From contig NZ_JALJRB010000005.1 of the NCBI RefSeq assembly GCF_022968795.1, positions 62,001 through 126,000 of the forward strand: a stretch of 64,000 bases of DNA, in the 5' to 3' direction. The number at the start of each line of letters is the position of its first letter. The first letter of the stretch is position 1. Both the position numbers and the translations under genes were made by a program. Shown piece by piece: positions 54,258 through 63,618 of the stretch. The notes below the pieces were generated by a model. The model saw only the letters and a program-made list of their open reading frames with translations, made no database searches and had not been told where the DNA came from. This stretch comes from Desulfatitalea alkaliphila (GTDB lineage Bacteria; Desulfobacterota; Desulfobacteria; Desulfobacterales; Desulfosarcinaceae).

Positions 54258-54449
54258 CTACTCTTCGATCTCGATGGCATCGGCGCCGCACTCTTCCGCC
54301 GCCTGGCGCACCAGCGCCTCGTACTTCTCCGGTATCACGTCGAACTTGACCACGGACAGCAGTTGATCTTCATCGTACGCGAACACTTCGGGACACAGAT
54401 TGTTGCAGTTGCGATCGCCCATACATTGCTTGGTCACACGTGCCTTCAT
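54258..54449 (-). CDS. Small single-cluster ferredoxin
   Basis: A 63-residue ferredoxin. The cluster motif is CMGDRNCNNLCPEVF with a distant Cys in AAEECGADAI. Aspartate stands where the second of the four consecutive cysteines usually is (CxxDxxCxxxCP), as in some one-cluster ferredoxins that hold a [3Fe-4S] or Asp-ligated [4Fe-4S] cluster. AAAGGAG precedes the ATG. It is co-transcribed with rubrerythrin (14-bp gap). Confidence 0.88.
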   Translation of the reverse strand: MKARVTKQCMGDRNCNNLCPEVFAYDEDQLLSVVKFDVIPEKYEALVRQAAEECGADAIEIEE

Positions 54450-54580
54450 AAGGTTCTCCTTTGTGTCGTCGGTGAAAAAGATTGCGAAAACTGGTTCAAG
54501 TAAAGGTCATCGACGGATGATTGTCAAGTTGAACGATGACACCTGTTTCTCGTTGTTTGATTCTCGTGAATGGGAAAAAA

Positions 54581-56815
54581 TTACATTGCCGACGCGACGG
54601 CCTCCACCCGGCAGGGGACGTAACGATGCATGGGGGTGCCGACAAAGTCCCGATGGGTGTTCTTGGTCAATCGATTGACGTTGACGCCATAAACCGTCCC
54701 GTCATGGACCAGGCCGAAACCGTGCGGCAGGATCACTTGGCCCTCGGCGGCATCGGTCGTCACTTCGGCCTCGATGATCTCCTCCCCTGCTTCGGTGATC
54801 ACTTTCACCATCTGCTGGTCGGAGATGCCCAGTGCCGCCGCATCCGAAGGGTGTATGGCCAAAGTGCAAGCCCTTTTTCCCTTGTTCCAGTCGGGATCCC
54901 GCATGCCGGTGTTGGCGTTCATGTCCATGTGCCTGCCGGCCATCAGAATCAGGGGAAAGCGATTGTCGGGCATGAGCCACCGCGCTTCGTCGGTGGGATT
55001 GACGGTTTTGATCCAATCCGCCACTTCCGGGTTGTGGAGTCGAATTCTTTTATTCGGGGTCGAAAGGTTGGCCGCCAGATTCTTTTCCGGATCGCGTATC
55101 CCGATCAACACCCCTTCGGGATGATCCATGACCGCCTGACAGATCGACAGGCCCTGTTGCGGCCCCTCGGGAAATCCCGCCTTTGCCGCCGCCTCGCGGC
55201 CGGCTTTGGAAAGCTGCATGAATGCGGGCAGCACGCCGGCCAGGTGCACCGACCCCATGGCAGGACCGAGTGTTTTGGCAATGACGAAGTTCAGCACTTT
55301 TCCGGCTTCGGGCGTGGCGGTCAGGTAAGCCATCAATTCCCGGCCGTAGCCCATCAGGTTGCCGCTTTTGGCCGCATCGTACAATGTATCGGGAATCGGG
55401 GGAATGATGCCCATCGCGTCGGCCAGCAGGGTGTAGATCTCGCCGTTTTCCTTTTGCTCGCCCTCCGGCGCCACCACCGGCGCCGTCATGCGGGCGTGGA
55501 TGTCGGAAAACCCCTGGCCGGGGAATCCGTCCCAGCACTCGAAACCGGTCTTGCAGGGAAGCACATAGTGGGCCAGGGCGGCCGTTTCGCTCATGACGAT
55601 GTCGGCCACCACCAGTAGATCCAGGGTTTGGAAGGCCTTTTCGTAGGCCGTCGTGTCGGCATAGGAGCGCAAGGGGTTGGTGGCATAGCAGAGCACGGCC
55701 CGCAGGCGTTCGGGATGGTCATGCATGATTTCTTCCGGCAGGACATTGGGTGGGAACATGCCGTTGATGGCGGGGATATCCGTCTTCAGTGTGCGCCACA
55801 CCTTCGGATCCCTGGGGTCCCGCCCGGGTCCGCCGCCGAGCAAGTAATTGCCGCCGGGCACGCCGATACGCCCGCAAAGGGTCAGCAGCACGACGATCAA
55901 ATAGGAGACCAGGGCACTGTGCCGGTTCATCAGGATGCCGAGGTCGTCCAATACACTCGACCGCCGCGTGGCGAGCGCTTTGCAGACCTCCACCACCGTC
56001 TGATATTCGAGGCCACAAAGCTTCAATGCGGCTTTCACGTCGAAATCGGCAAACCACGGCAGGATATCGTCCAGACCGTCCGCATGCCGCTCACCATAGG
56101 CCTTGTTGTACAAACCTTGATCGAGCAAGATGGCGATCATGGCTTTGATCAGAAGGGCATCGGTACCGGGGCGGATCGCCAGGTGGACATCGGCGATCCG
56201 GGCGGTTTCCGAATCCCGCGGGTCCACAACGACCAGCAGCCGATCCGGATCCTTGGACATGCGTGTCAATCGTCGCCGGGCCTGCTGAAAATGGTGGCTC
56301 ATCATGGGATTTTTGCCGATCAGCATCAGCACATCGCAATTTTCGAAATCGGATTCCATCTGGATGTTCTGATTGCCGAAGGTCAGCCCGTGGGCCCAGT
56401 ACCGGCCGGCAAACTCCTGGTTGGCGGCGGAGTAGTTCCAGCGGGAACCCAATCGACGCATCAGCCGGATGGGAAAGGGCATACTCAAGAAACTGAATTC
56501 ACCACCGCCGACCAGGGATGCCAGTGCACGCGGGCCGTGTTGATCACGGATGGCCTTCAGCTTTTCCGCGATTTCGCCGATCGCCCGGTCCCAGGAGATC
56601 CGCTCGAAGCGGTCCTTCACTTTCTTCAGGGGATACAGCACCCGGTCCTTGTTGTGCTGATGATAGGCGACGTTCAAACCTTTGCGGCAGATATAACCCT
56701 CACTGAACGGGCTATCCTTGTCGCCGCGCACCTTGGCGATGCGATTGTCTTCCACCCGGACTTCCAGCCCGCACCGATTGGCGCACAATACACAAGCGGT
56801 TTTCTTCCATGTCAT
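54581..56815 (-). CDS. Molybdopterin oxidoreductase (DMSO reductase family)
   Basis: A 744-residue catalytic subunit. The N-terminal [4Fe-4S] motif is CVLCANRCGLEV with the fourth cysteine in YICRKG. Cofactor-binding segments typical of the family follow (GKNPMMSHHF, VVDPRDSETARIADVHLAIRPGTDALLIKA), and the C-terminal dinucleotide domain begins near MAGRHMDMN. There is no Tat-type signal, so it is cytoplasmic. No partner Fe-S or membrane subunit gene is adjacent. Length and lack of partners recall acetylene hydratase-like and other soluble members, but the substrate cannot be assigned. AAGGAGG precedes ATG. It follows the HxlR regulator by about 50 bp, and the two are probably one operon. Confidence 0.85.
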   Translation of the reverse strand: MTWKKTACVLCANRCGLEVRVEDNRIAKVRGDKDSPFSEGYICRKGLNVAYHQHNKDRVLYPLKKVKDRFERISWDRAIGEIAEKLKAIRDQHGPRALASLVGGGEFSFLSMPFPIRLMRRLGSRWNYSAANQEFAGRYWAHGLTFGNQNIQMESDFENCDVLMLIGKNPMMSHHFQQARRRLTRMSKDPDRLLVVVDPRDSETARIADVHLAIRPGTDALLIKAMIAILLDQGLYNKAYGERHADGLDDILPWFADFDVKAALKLCGLEYQTVVEVCKALATRRSSVLDDLGILMNRHSALVSYLIVVLLTLCGRIGVPGGNYLLGGGPGRDPRDPKVWRTLKTDIPAINGMFPPNVLPEEIMHDHPERLRAVLCYATNPLRSYADTTAYEKAFQTLDLLVVADIVMSETAALAHYVLPCKTGFECWDGFPGQGFSDIHARMTAPVVAPEGEQKENGEIYTLLADAMGIIPPIPDTLYDAAKSGNLMGYGRELMAYLTATPEAGKVLNFVIAKTLGPAMGSVHLAGVLPAFMQLSKAGREAAAKAGFPEGPQQGLSICQAVMDHPEGVLIGIRDPEKNLAANLSTPNKRIRLHNPEVADWIKTVNPTDEARWLMPDNRFPLILMAGRHMDMNANTGMRDPDWNKGKRACTLAIHPSDAAALGISDQQMVKVITEAGEEIIEAEVTTDAAEGQVILPHGFGLVHDGTVYGVNVNRLTKNTHRDFVGTPMHRYVPCRVEAVASAM

Positions 56816-56863
56816 GATCGCCCTCCTTGATGGTGAACCGGCCGCCCTTGGGCCGTCTGCGCC

Positions 56864-57517
56864 CTATTGCCGAATACCGAAGATGTTTTTGAACACATCG
56901 ATCTCTTCCCGGTCGCCTTCGATCCGCAGGGATCGCGCAAGGCGGCTGCGCTCGCTTCGAGGCGATGAGAAGATGGTCGCCCAGTTTTCAAGGGTTGTCG
57001 TGACCGTGACGGCGGCACCAACGGCAGTGTCATCCTGTCGCCGGCTGAACCACCGCCCTTCATCGTAGCAAAGCAGATAGGTTGCCGAAGGGAATCGCAC
57101 GGCCCAACGGGTATCGCAGGGCAACCGGCGCCCCTTTTTGTTGAGCGCATAGGTCAGCCCACGCATCATTTGGTCGGGATGGACCACCTCCCCGGGCTGC
57201 GGCGGCCGCATGGCCCAGCGGAAACCCCAATCCATGAGCGCCTCGATAACGGGCCCGAGTTCGCGACCCGCGGCGGTCAGCTGGTACCACACTTCGCGCC
57301 GCCCGGATTGTTTGTCGCGCGCGACAATGCCGGCGGCTTCCAAATCCCGCAAACGCCGCGTGAGCCATTTGGGGGTAATGTTGTTCAGGTAGTGGAGCAG
57401 GTCGGTGAACCGCTGCGGGCCATGCAACAGGTCACGAATGATGAGCAAGGCCCACTTGTCGCCGATCTTTTCGAGACTGCGGGCCACCGGGCAAAAATGG
57501 AGATAGGATTGGGCCAT
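56864..57517 (-). CDS. HxlR-family transcriptional regulator
   Basis: A 217-residue regulator. The N-terminal 110 residues are the HxlR winged helix: CPVARSLEKIGDKWALLIIRDLL, with the conserved early cysteine, and ITPKWLTRRLRDLEAAGIV. The C-terminal 100 residues are an extra domain of unknown type, so the protein is about twice the usual size. A promoter and an overlapping palindromic operator lie directly upstream, implying autorepression. It is co-transcribed with the molybdopterin oxidoreductase gene, which is its probable target. Confidence 0.88.
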   Translation of the reverse strand: MAQSYLHFCPVARSLEKIGDKWALLIIRDLLHGPQRFTDLLHYLNNITPKWLTRRLRDLEAAGIVARDKQSGRREVWYQLTAAGRELGPVIEALMDWGFRWAMRPPQPGEVVHPDQMMRGLTYALNKKGRRLPCDTRWAVRFPSATYLLCYDEGRWFSRRQDDTAVGAAVTVTTTLENWATIFSSPRSERSRLARSLRIEGDREEIDVFKNIFGIRQ

Positions 57518-57538
57518 CGAACATCCTTTATATTGGAT

Positions 57539-57555
57539 AGTATCTTTTAGATACT
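57539..57555. promoter_or_regulatory. Palindromic HxlR operator
   Basis: Perfect arms AGTATCT and AGATACT separated by three bases. The palindrome covers the -10 element of the HxlR promoter. Confidence 0.7.
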
Positions 57556-57576
57556 ACGATGCAAGTGGGATGTCAA
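57548..57576 (-). promoter_or_regulatory. Promoter of the HxlR/Mo-oxidoreductase operon
   Basis: On the minus strand, TTGACA (57576-57571) and TATCTA (57553-57548) have 17-bp spacing, about 30 bp upstream of the HxlR start codon. Confidence 0.7.
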
Positions 57577-57841
57577 CGCGGAAAAACAGGTGCGGTGTGT
57601 GGACAAAGGCGCACCCCGGCAGCGGTTCCGTCCATTCAATGTGCGCGAATGGCGAAGGCGGTTTTTGGGGCGGATGGGGTTTCTCTATTTGCGTCAGCCC
57701 TCTAAATGAAATGTGGTTATGCACAAAGCCCAAGAAAGATGAGAAGCGGGCAAAAGCCGTATCGAATCTATTGCCGGAGGCTTCCCCATCCCGTTCGGAC
57801 TGGAAGCCTGCATCTCCTCTAATATCCAGAATACCCTCGGA

Positions 57842-58225
57842 CTACCTTGCCGACAGTTCGCCTAATCGTGCCTTCACTGTTGCCCTGGCCTTCTCGGTTG
57901 CATCTTGATCCCATACGATGGTGGCACCTTTTTTGAAGCATTCGGCCAACGCTTCCCGAGGCGGCACCGGTCGAAGCATACCAGGGAGCACCAAGTCGCA
58001 ATCCGCCGCGTTCAATACATAACGATAATCGCGCACAGCAGGGTTCATTTCAGCATAGCCCCCCTTTTTCGTTTGCAACATGGGCGCATGGGGCTCGTGT
58101 GTCTTGAGGCCGATGTCGACGAGCGCCGCGCACCCCGGAAGGCTTCGGATCGATCGATGGTGGTGCAGGTAAACAGGAGAAAGGTACTTGTATTCGTCCT
58201 TAAAGGGCAGACAGTAAGAAGTCAA
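57842..58225 (-). CDS. Doubtful open frame, possible gene fragment
   Basis: A 127-codon frame starting at TTG without a ribosome site. The C-terminal half has a protein-like composition (NAADCDLVLPGMLRP, KGATIVWDQDATEKARATV), but I recognise no family. It could be the 3' remnant of a larger gene whose 5' part has been lost, in keeping with the gene-poor surroundings. Confidence 0.3.
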   Translation of the reverse strand: MTSYCLPFKDEYKYLSPVYLHHHRSIRSLPGCAALVDIGLKTHEPHAPMLQTKKGGYAEMNPAVRDYRYVLNAADCDLVLPGMLRPVPPREALAECFKKGATIVWDQDATEKARATVKARLGELSAR

Positions 58226-58270
58226 GCAAAAACATTGGTTTGGAATGACTTCGGCTGGACATTTCCCCTT

Positions 58271-59371
58271 TCAACCCTGGAAAATTGACAAGCGCTGCTT
58301 AAGGGACATTGCCCGGTAAAGAATCTCGGCCCGTCCGGCCGCCTGCAGCTTTCGGGAGAGCTGTTTCAGATGCTTCTTGACCCCGTCCACGCTGATGGCC
58401 ATGGCCATGGCGATATGGCGGTTGGTGTATCCCAACGGCAGAAAAGACAGCACCTGGATCTCCCGCTCGGTCAGCCCGGCCTTGGTGAGGATCGAAAAGT
58501 TCTCCGAAGGCGCCTCGACGGCGAAGCAAAGCAACAGCACCGGTGTGGCCAAGGGGCCCTGGATCACACACGCTTCGCAAACGACCCGCCCCATGGGTGA
58601 AGGCAAGGCATAGGTCCATGGGCCGGCCAAGTGGCCCGGCCGCCAGCTTGCAGCAACGCAATTGACCACCCACTGCCAAATCGGTTCGGGCAGCGGTGCC
58701 GCCGTCCGAGCACCAAAGGCCCGTTTGAAAAAGGCGCGTGTGCCCGGCAGTATGTCCAAGACCGCCAGGCGCTGGTCCAACACCACGGCGAAGCGGTTCT
58801 TTGCGCCCATCAGCTTTTCATAAGTGACACGTTGCAGGGCATTGTCCTGGTGGAGAAGAACCTGCTTCGAGGCCATGATCAAGACGGGGGCCAATCCTTC
58901 ATAGAAGCATTTTTCTTCGGTTGTAAAATGCTTGCGCGGTTCGCAGCGGTTCAGGTTGATGGCCACAAGCCGCTGGTCGTCCTTGACGGTGTTCAGGCTC
59001 ATGACATGGGCCGTGTCCGCGTAACGCAGCGCAAAATCGCGGCAGTAGTTTTCGATTTCGTCGGAAGAGTCCCTGAATTCATGGGAGCGGATGACATGCC
59101 CGGCTTCATTGAGCAGATTGCGCTGCCGGAAACTGTCCAGATGTGCAATCTCCTGATACTTCTCATCCCAATTGAAAGGCAGGTGGGGGTTGGTGGTCAC
59201 CGATGTCGCGGCGCCCTGCATTGAAGCGCTGTAAAACCCGACCCAATCCACGGGGATGAAGCGGCGCAGGGTTTGCTCGATCACCAAGGCGATTTCCGTG
59301 TAGTTCTCCATTTCCGCAATGGCGGTGCTCAGTTCGATGGCGGCTTCGGGAATTCTTGCGATCAAGTCCAT
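58271..59371 (-). CDS. LuxR-type regulator with GAF-like N-terminus
   Basis: A 366-residue protein. Residues about 15-170 look like a GAF-type sensor (MENYTEIALVIEQTLRRFIPVDWVGFYSAS). The C-terminal 65 residues are a LuxR helix-turn-helix (LTEREIQVLSFLPLGYTNRHIAMAMAISVDGVKKHLKQLSRKL). No receiver domain is present. ATG 59371 has AGGAG six bases upstream; the longer open frame upstream is not supported. It lies 31 bp downstream of the first of two paralogous kinases and is likely co-transcribed with them. Confidence 0.85.
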   Translation of the reverse strand: MDLIARIPEAAIELSTAIAEMENYTEIALVIEQTLRRFIPVDWVGFYSASMQGAATSVTTNPHLPFNWDEKYQEIAHLDSFRQRNLLNEAGHVIRSHEFRDSSDEIENYCRDFALRYADTAHVMSLNTVKDDQRLVAINLNRCEPRKHFTTEEKCFYEGLAPVLIMASKQVLLHQDNALQRVTYEKLMGAKNRFAVVLDQRLAVLDILPGTRAFFKRAFGARTAAPLPEPIWQWVVNCVAASWRPGHLAGPWTYALPSPMGRVVCEACVIQGPLATPVLLLCFAVEAPSENFSILTKAGLTEREIQVLSFLPLGYTNRHIAMAMAISVDGVKKHLKQLSRKLQAAGRAEILYRAMSLKQRLSIFQG

Positions 59372-59402
59372 AAAACGCTCCTGCGGTTGGCATGCGGTTG
59401 GA

Positions 59403-61064
59403 TCACACCAATGGCGTGAACGGCGGCTCGTTCGTAGCCGGTGGTGCCGCGGTATCCGAATTTTCAGTCTTCGCGGCCCGAATGGGCAATACCACCCGGA
59501 GAAGCGCACCTTGGCCATTCGCGCCCATAGCCGCGATGCGACCCCCGCAGGCGACGACCATCTTTCGACATGCACTCAAGCCCAACCCCATGCCGGCATG
59601 TGGTTTGGTGGAATAAAACGGTTGAAACACCTTTTCGCAATCCTCTTGCGCAATGCCCACCCCATCGTCGCCCACCTCGATCAGTGCCTCGCTGCCTTGG
59701 CGGGCCACCCGTATTCGTATCTCGCCGCGGCCGCGGCCCGTTGCATGGATCGCATCCCGTGCATTCAACATAAGATTCTGCAGCACCGAATGGATCTGCC
59801 CCGGCTGCGCCGGGACAAACACCCCGTCGGCGATATCCAATTGAAAAGCGATACCTTGTCGGCCCCAGGTCGTTCCATAAATATCGACCAGCTCCCTGAC
59901 AATCTTGCCCGGATCGCAAATGGTGCGGATCCCGGATTGTTGCAACATGGCATAGTCCATTAACCGATCGGCAACATTCAATCCGCGTTGCACCGCCTGA
60001 TCGATCGATTTCAGGGAACCCCGAACGCCCCTGCGGGTCTCGTAAAGCCCGCGCAAGGTTTGCACCGCCACCTTGCGTTCATCCAGTGAGAGGCCATATG
60101 CGCACCGAAAACAGTCCAGCAGTTGCCCCATGGGGTTTTCATCGCCCACGTCTTGCGTCAACCGCTCCACCTGCCGCAACCGCAGTTGCGCCGCCCCCAA
60201 GGTGTTGCGAATCTCATGAGCCATGCCCCCGGCGATGAAACCTTCCGTCATCATGCGCTCCCGGGCCAGCAATTGCTGTTGCATGGCTTCGATCCGTTCG
60301 GTCCGGGATTGGATGATGCGCTCCTGGTTCAAAATGGTCCGCCGGTGCTCCTCCTGGATCTCTTCGGCCTTTGTTATTGCATTTCGCACTGCGGGAATAT
60401 TGAATACCAGGGCGCGGTACATCCGCTGCCAAAACGCCGGATAGCGATGGTGCAATTCAAAATCGACCACTTTGAAGTGCGCATCCCTCTTCTGCCATTG
60501 GACATCGATTTCGGTGGCCCCGGCCAGCACGGCATAAGCGTGAAACACGCCCGCGTGCCAATCCATCCCGAAATCGACCATTTGAATACCCTCGTGGTGC
60601 ACCAAGCGTATGACGGTCCGCACCCGGCTGCTGTGGAGCAGATAGGTGTCTTTGGTACGGTTGAACTTCCGGGACTCTCTGACGATTGTTTTCAGCAGAT
60701 GTTGGGTGCCGATCAGCGGGGCGATGATCGCCGCACGCCGGATGGGGTGCGCCAAATGCGCCAGCCGGCCAATGGTGTACCCCGGTCGGGGTTCCGGGAT
60801 GCGCGTCTCGATGGCTTTGTAAAAGACCATCATGAAACGATTGGAAAACCAATAGCGCGCGTCCGCGAGGTGTTGCAGGGAAACGGGTTCCAGTGCACCT
60901 GTTTGCAGATTGTGCAACAGAAAAGGGCCGCCCCGGTTGATCTCGGCCATCATGGCCGCCAAATCGATATCAGGATGGTGTTGCCTCAAGTAACGGATCA
61001 CCCATAGGGTGTTCAGTCCCGATATCTGTGCGGGCATCGTCGCCGACTGAACATCAAAGTCCAT
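59403..61064 (-). CDS. Histidine kinase, paralogue A
   Basis: A 553-residue cytoplasmic kinase. Residues about 1-230 are an uncharacterised input region shared with paralogue B (LWVIRYLRQHHPDIDL, YWFSNRFMMVFYKAIETRIPEPR, MDWHAGVFHAYAVLAGA). A coiled coil (about 235-280) leads to an atypical HisKA with phospho-His in AGGMAHEIRNTLGAAQL and an ATPase with NARDAI, DDGVGI and GMGLGLSACRKMV. ATG 61064 begins 4 bp after the stop of paralogue B, so translation is coupled. Confidence 0.85.
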   Translation of the reverse strand: MDFDVQSATMPAQISGLNTLWVIRYLRQHHPDIDLAAMMAEINRGGPFLLHNLQTGALEPVSLQHLADARYWFSNRFMMVFYKAIETRIPEPRPGYTIGRLAHLAHPIRRAAIIAPLIGTQHLLKTIVRESRKFNRTKDTYLLHSSRVRTVIRLVHHEGIQMVDFGMDWHAGVFHAYAVLAGATEIDVQWQKRDAHFKVVDFELHHRYPAFWQRMYRALVFNIPAVRNAITKAEEIQEEHRRTILNQERIIQSRTERIEAMQQQLLARERMMTEGFIAGGMAHEIRNTLGAAQLRLRQVERLTQDVGDENPMGQLLDCFRCAYGLSLDERKVAVQTLRGLYETRRGVRGSLKSIDQAVQRGLNVADRLMDYAMLQQSGIRTICDPGKIVRELVDIYGTTWGRQGIAFQLDIADGVFVPAQPGQIHSVLQNLMLNARDAIHATGRGRGEIRIRVARQGSEALIEVGDDGVGIAQEDCEKVFQPFYSTKPHAGMGLGLSACRKMVVACGGRIAAMGANGQGALLRVVLPIRAAKTENSDTAAPPATNEPPFTPLV

Positions 61065-61068
61065 GGCG

Positions 61069-62706
61069 TCACCCGGACTGCGGATCGCGCACTGCCGCGG
61101 ACGGAAACAGGAGCCGAAAGGTCGCGCCTCCACCGGCATCGCTTTGGACTTCCATCCGGCCACCGCAACCGGCGACGATTTTGCGACAGGCACTCAACCC
61201 CAAGCCCATGCCCCTGTGGGGTTTGGTTGAAAAAAAGGGCTCAAAGATCCGCTCCAGCAAATCGGCATCGATTCCCACGCCATCGTCCGCCACTTCGATC
61301 ACCGTTTCAGGGCCTGCGCGTTCGACACGCAAGCGGATGCGGCCTCGATCGCGACCGGTTTCCACAATCGCGTCCCGGGCATTGAGCAGCAAATTCTGCA
61401 GCACCGAATGAATGCGCTCCGGCGCCCCGCGCACCTCGGCCCCGTCGCTGAGCGCCAGGTCCAGGGCGATGCCTTGCCGCGCCCATTCTTCCCCGTAAAT
61501 GCCCGCCAAATCCGTTGCGATGTGACTCACATCGGCACTTCGGCCACCGTCCTCAACGCTGAGCGTGGCATAATCCATCACCCGATTGGCAATGGCCAGC
61601 CCCCGTTGAACGGCCCGGTCGATCTGTGCCAAAGCGCCGTGGATCCGCTGACGGTTCTCATGCAAAACGCGAATGGCTTGCACAGCCGCCCGCTGGTCGT
61701 CCGGCGCTGTTGCGTCGGCCCGTGTGATGAAGGCCAACAAACGGGCCAGGGAAGGATCGCCGGCATTTTGATCCACCGCCACGGCCGCCTGCCGCAGCCG
61801 CAACTGCGCCGCCCCCAGGGTGTTGCGAATTTCATGGGCCATGCCTCCGGCAATGTAGGTTTCCGTCATCATGCGCTCCTGGGCCAGCAATTGCTGCTGC
61901 ATGGCTTCGATCCGTTCGGTGCGCGCCTTGATGATGTTCTCCTGGTTCAAGATGGTGCGGCGATGTTCCTCCTGAATCTCTTCTGCCTTTTGCAGCGCCT
62001 CTTTAACAGCGGGAAGATTGAACACAAAGGCCCGCAACAATCGCTGCGGCAGCCACGGGTTCCGGTAGCGGATTTCAAAATCGACGGTTTTCAAATCGGG
62101 ATCCCGACCTTCCCACCGGATCTCCACATCGCGGGCACCGGTCAGGGCGGCATAGGCATGAAACACGCCCGCATGCCAATCCATGGCGAAATCGTCGACC
62201 ATGATGCCCACATAATGCACCAGCCGAATCACCGTACGGGTCTTCCGGTTCTCCAGCAGCAGAATATCTTTGGTTCGGTTGAACTTGTTGGATTCCTTGA
62301 CAATGCGTTTGAGCAGTTGCCGGGGCCCGACCAAGGGGGCCAAGAAGAAAGCGGATCGACGAACCGGGTGGGATTGGTGCGCGATGCGGCCGATGGTGTA
62401 CCCCAGTCGGGGTTCGGGAATACGGGTTTTGATCGCCTTGTAGAAGGCCATCATGAAGCGGTTGGAGAACCAATAGCGCCCATCGACCAAATGCTCGATG
62501 GCCACTGGCTCGCACTGTTGGGTTCGCAGGTTGACCACAGAGAACGGTATCGGTTTGTTCACGGCCGCGAGCATGGCCGGCAGATCGATCTCTGGATGAT
62601 GCTCCTGCAAATAGCGGATGATCCAGACGGTGTTCAGCGCCGACACTTGCAAGGGCATGGGTTTTGCGGCGTTATCGCCCTCCGGGGTGGGTGCTGCCCG
62701 TGTCAC
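61069..62706 (-). CDS. Histidine kinase, paralogue B
   Basis: A 545-residue kinase with the same architecture as paralogue A, clearly a tandem duplicate: the input region (VWIIRYLQEHHPEIDL, YWFSNRFMMAFYKAIKTRIPEPR, MDWHAGVFHAYAALTGA), the coil (RTERIEAMQQQLLA) and the phosphorylation site (AGGMAHEIRNTLGAAQLRLRQ) match closely, while the N-terminal 15 residues and the dimerisation region differ. The start is GTG 62706, 14 bp beyond the stop of the zinc-finger/receiver gene. The input region has no recognised fold. Confidence 0.85.
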   Translation of the reverse strand: MTRAAPTPEGDNAAKPMPLQVSALNTVWIIRYLQEHHPEIDLPAMLAAVNKPIPFSVVNLRTQQCEPVAIEHLVDGRYWFSNRFMMAFYKAIKTRIPEPRLGYTIGRIAHQSHPVRRSAFFLAPLVGPRQLLKRIVKESNKFNRTKDILLLENRKTRTVIRLVHYVGIMVDDFAMDWHAGVFHAYAALTGARDVEIRWEGRDPDLKTVDFEIRYRNPWLPQRLLRAFVFNLPAVKEALQKAEEIQEEHRRTILNQENIIKARTERIEAMQQQLLAQERMMTETYIAGGMAHEIRNTLGAAQLRLRQAAVAVDQNAGDPSLARLLAFITRADATAPDDQRAAVQAIRVLHENRQRIHGALAQIDRAVQRGLAIANRVMDYATLSVEDGGRSADVSHIATDLAGIYGEEWARQGIALDLALSDGAEVRGAPERIHSVLQNLLLNARDAIVETGRDRGRIRLRVERAGPETVIEVADDGVGIDADLLERIFEPFFSTKPHRGMGLGLSACRKIVAGCGGRMEVQSDAGGGATFRLLFPSAAVRDPQSG

Positions 62707-62720
62707 GCGTGCATCCCCGT

Positions 62721-63458
62721 TCAGGCCGGCAAACGCGATGGGAAACCCGCCGCACGACGCACGCAGTCCAGCAGCCGGTCCGGATCGTCCTTGGTCACAT
62801 AGCCGAAGGGCCGGTAACGGCTTTCGATGTCTTCGCGCACAAAATCACCGGGATAACCCGTGTTGAAGATGATGGGAGCTGAATGTCCCGCGGCCCTCAA
62901 ACGGTCGGCCACATCCAGCCCGTTGAGGTCGGCCATCTTGATATCCAAAACAATGGTGCGGATATTTTCGTCAATGCGCCGAAGCGCTTCACGCCCACTG
63001 CCGCAGGCGGTGACATGAAACTCCATCGCCAAGGTATCGGTAAGGGCGCTGAGGTAGAGCACATTGTCGTCCACAATGAGCACGTGGGGCCGCGGATCGG
63101 CAGGTGCCGCCTTCGGCTTTATGCCCAGGGAGGCCTCCACGGCCGCCAGTTCCGCCTCGAAGCCGCCGAGGGTGTCGCTATTGCCGGCAGGGGCGGATTG
63201 TATCCACTCTTTTTGCGCCGCCTGGCTGCGAACCATAGATTGCCCGGACGCCCCAACTTGCAGCGCCACCAGCTGCCTGCAATGCGGACAGTCGGCCAAG
63301 TGGGCCACCATCCACGACAGGTCCGATGCGGACAATCCACCGTCCATATAGGTGGCCACCAGGACCTCGCCGGGGCACTCCGGTGACGGCGACCGATCCA
63401 TCCGGTCATCCGCCAGGCAACCCAGCAAGCGTTCAAACGTTTTCTCCGAGGGATCCAT
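62721..63458 (-). CDS. Anti-sigma-type zinc finger fused to a receiver domain
   Basis: A 245-residue protein. The N-terminal 65 residues resemble the zinc-binding anti-sigma domain (HxxxCxxC in MVAHLADCPHCRQLVAL). Residues about 125-240 are a CheY-like receiver: LIVDDN, phospho-Asp in TIVLDIKMADL, Lys in YVTKDD. ATG 63458 has GGAG nine bases upstream; in-frame starts up to 63590 are possible. It lies between an ECF sigma factor (upstream) and two histidine kinases (downstream). The natural reading is a phosphorylation-controlled anti-sigma factor. Confidence 0.8.
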   Translation of the reverse strand: MDPSEKTFERLLGCLADDRMDRSPSPECPGEVLVATYMDGGLSASDLSWMVAHLADCPHCRQLVALQVGASGQSMVRSQAAQKEWIQSAPAGNSDTLGGFEAELAAVEASLGIKPKAAPADPRPHVLIVDDNVLYLSALTDTLAMEFHVTACGSGREALRRIDENIRTIVLDIKMADLNGLDVADRLRAAGHSAPIIFNTGYPGDFVREDIESRYRPFGYVTKDDPDRLLDCVRRAAGFPSRLPA

Positions 63459-63618
63459 ATCCACCATCTCCGCGGGCGGACGGTTCAGCTCGCGATAGCA
63501 CTCCTGCCGCAGGCGAATTCCATTAGGAAAACAAATCCAAATCATTCCGACGTTACCAAAAAAACTCCGCCGGATATTACTCTTGGACACACAACCGATC
63601 CCATTCTTACAAGAAATC

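Larger units (their letters stand above)
57518..58270. other. Gene-poor region
   Basis: Apart from the HxlR promoter/operator and one doubtful minus-strand frame (57842-58225), nothing convincing is seen here. Composition is lower in GC than the flanks. Confidence 0.4.
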
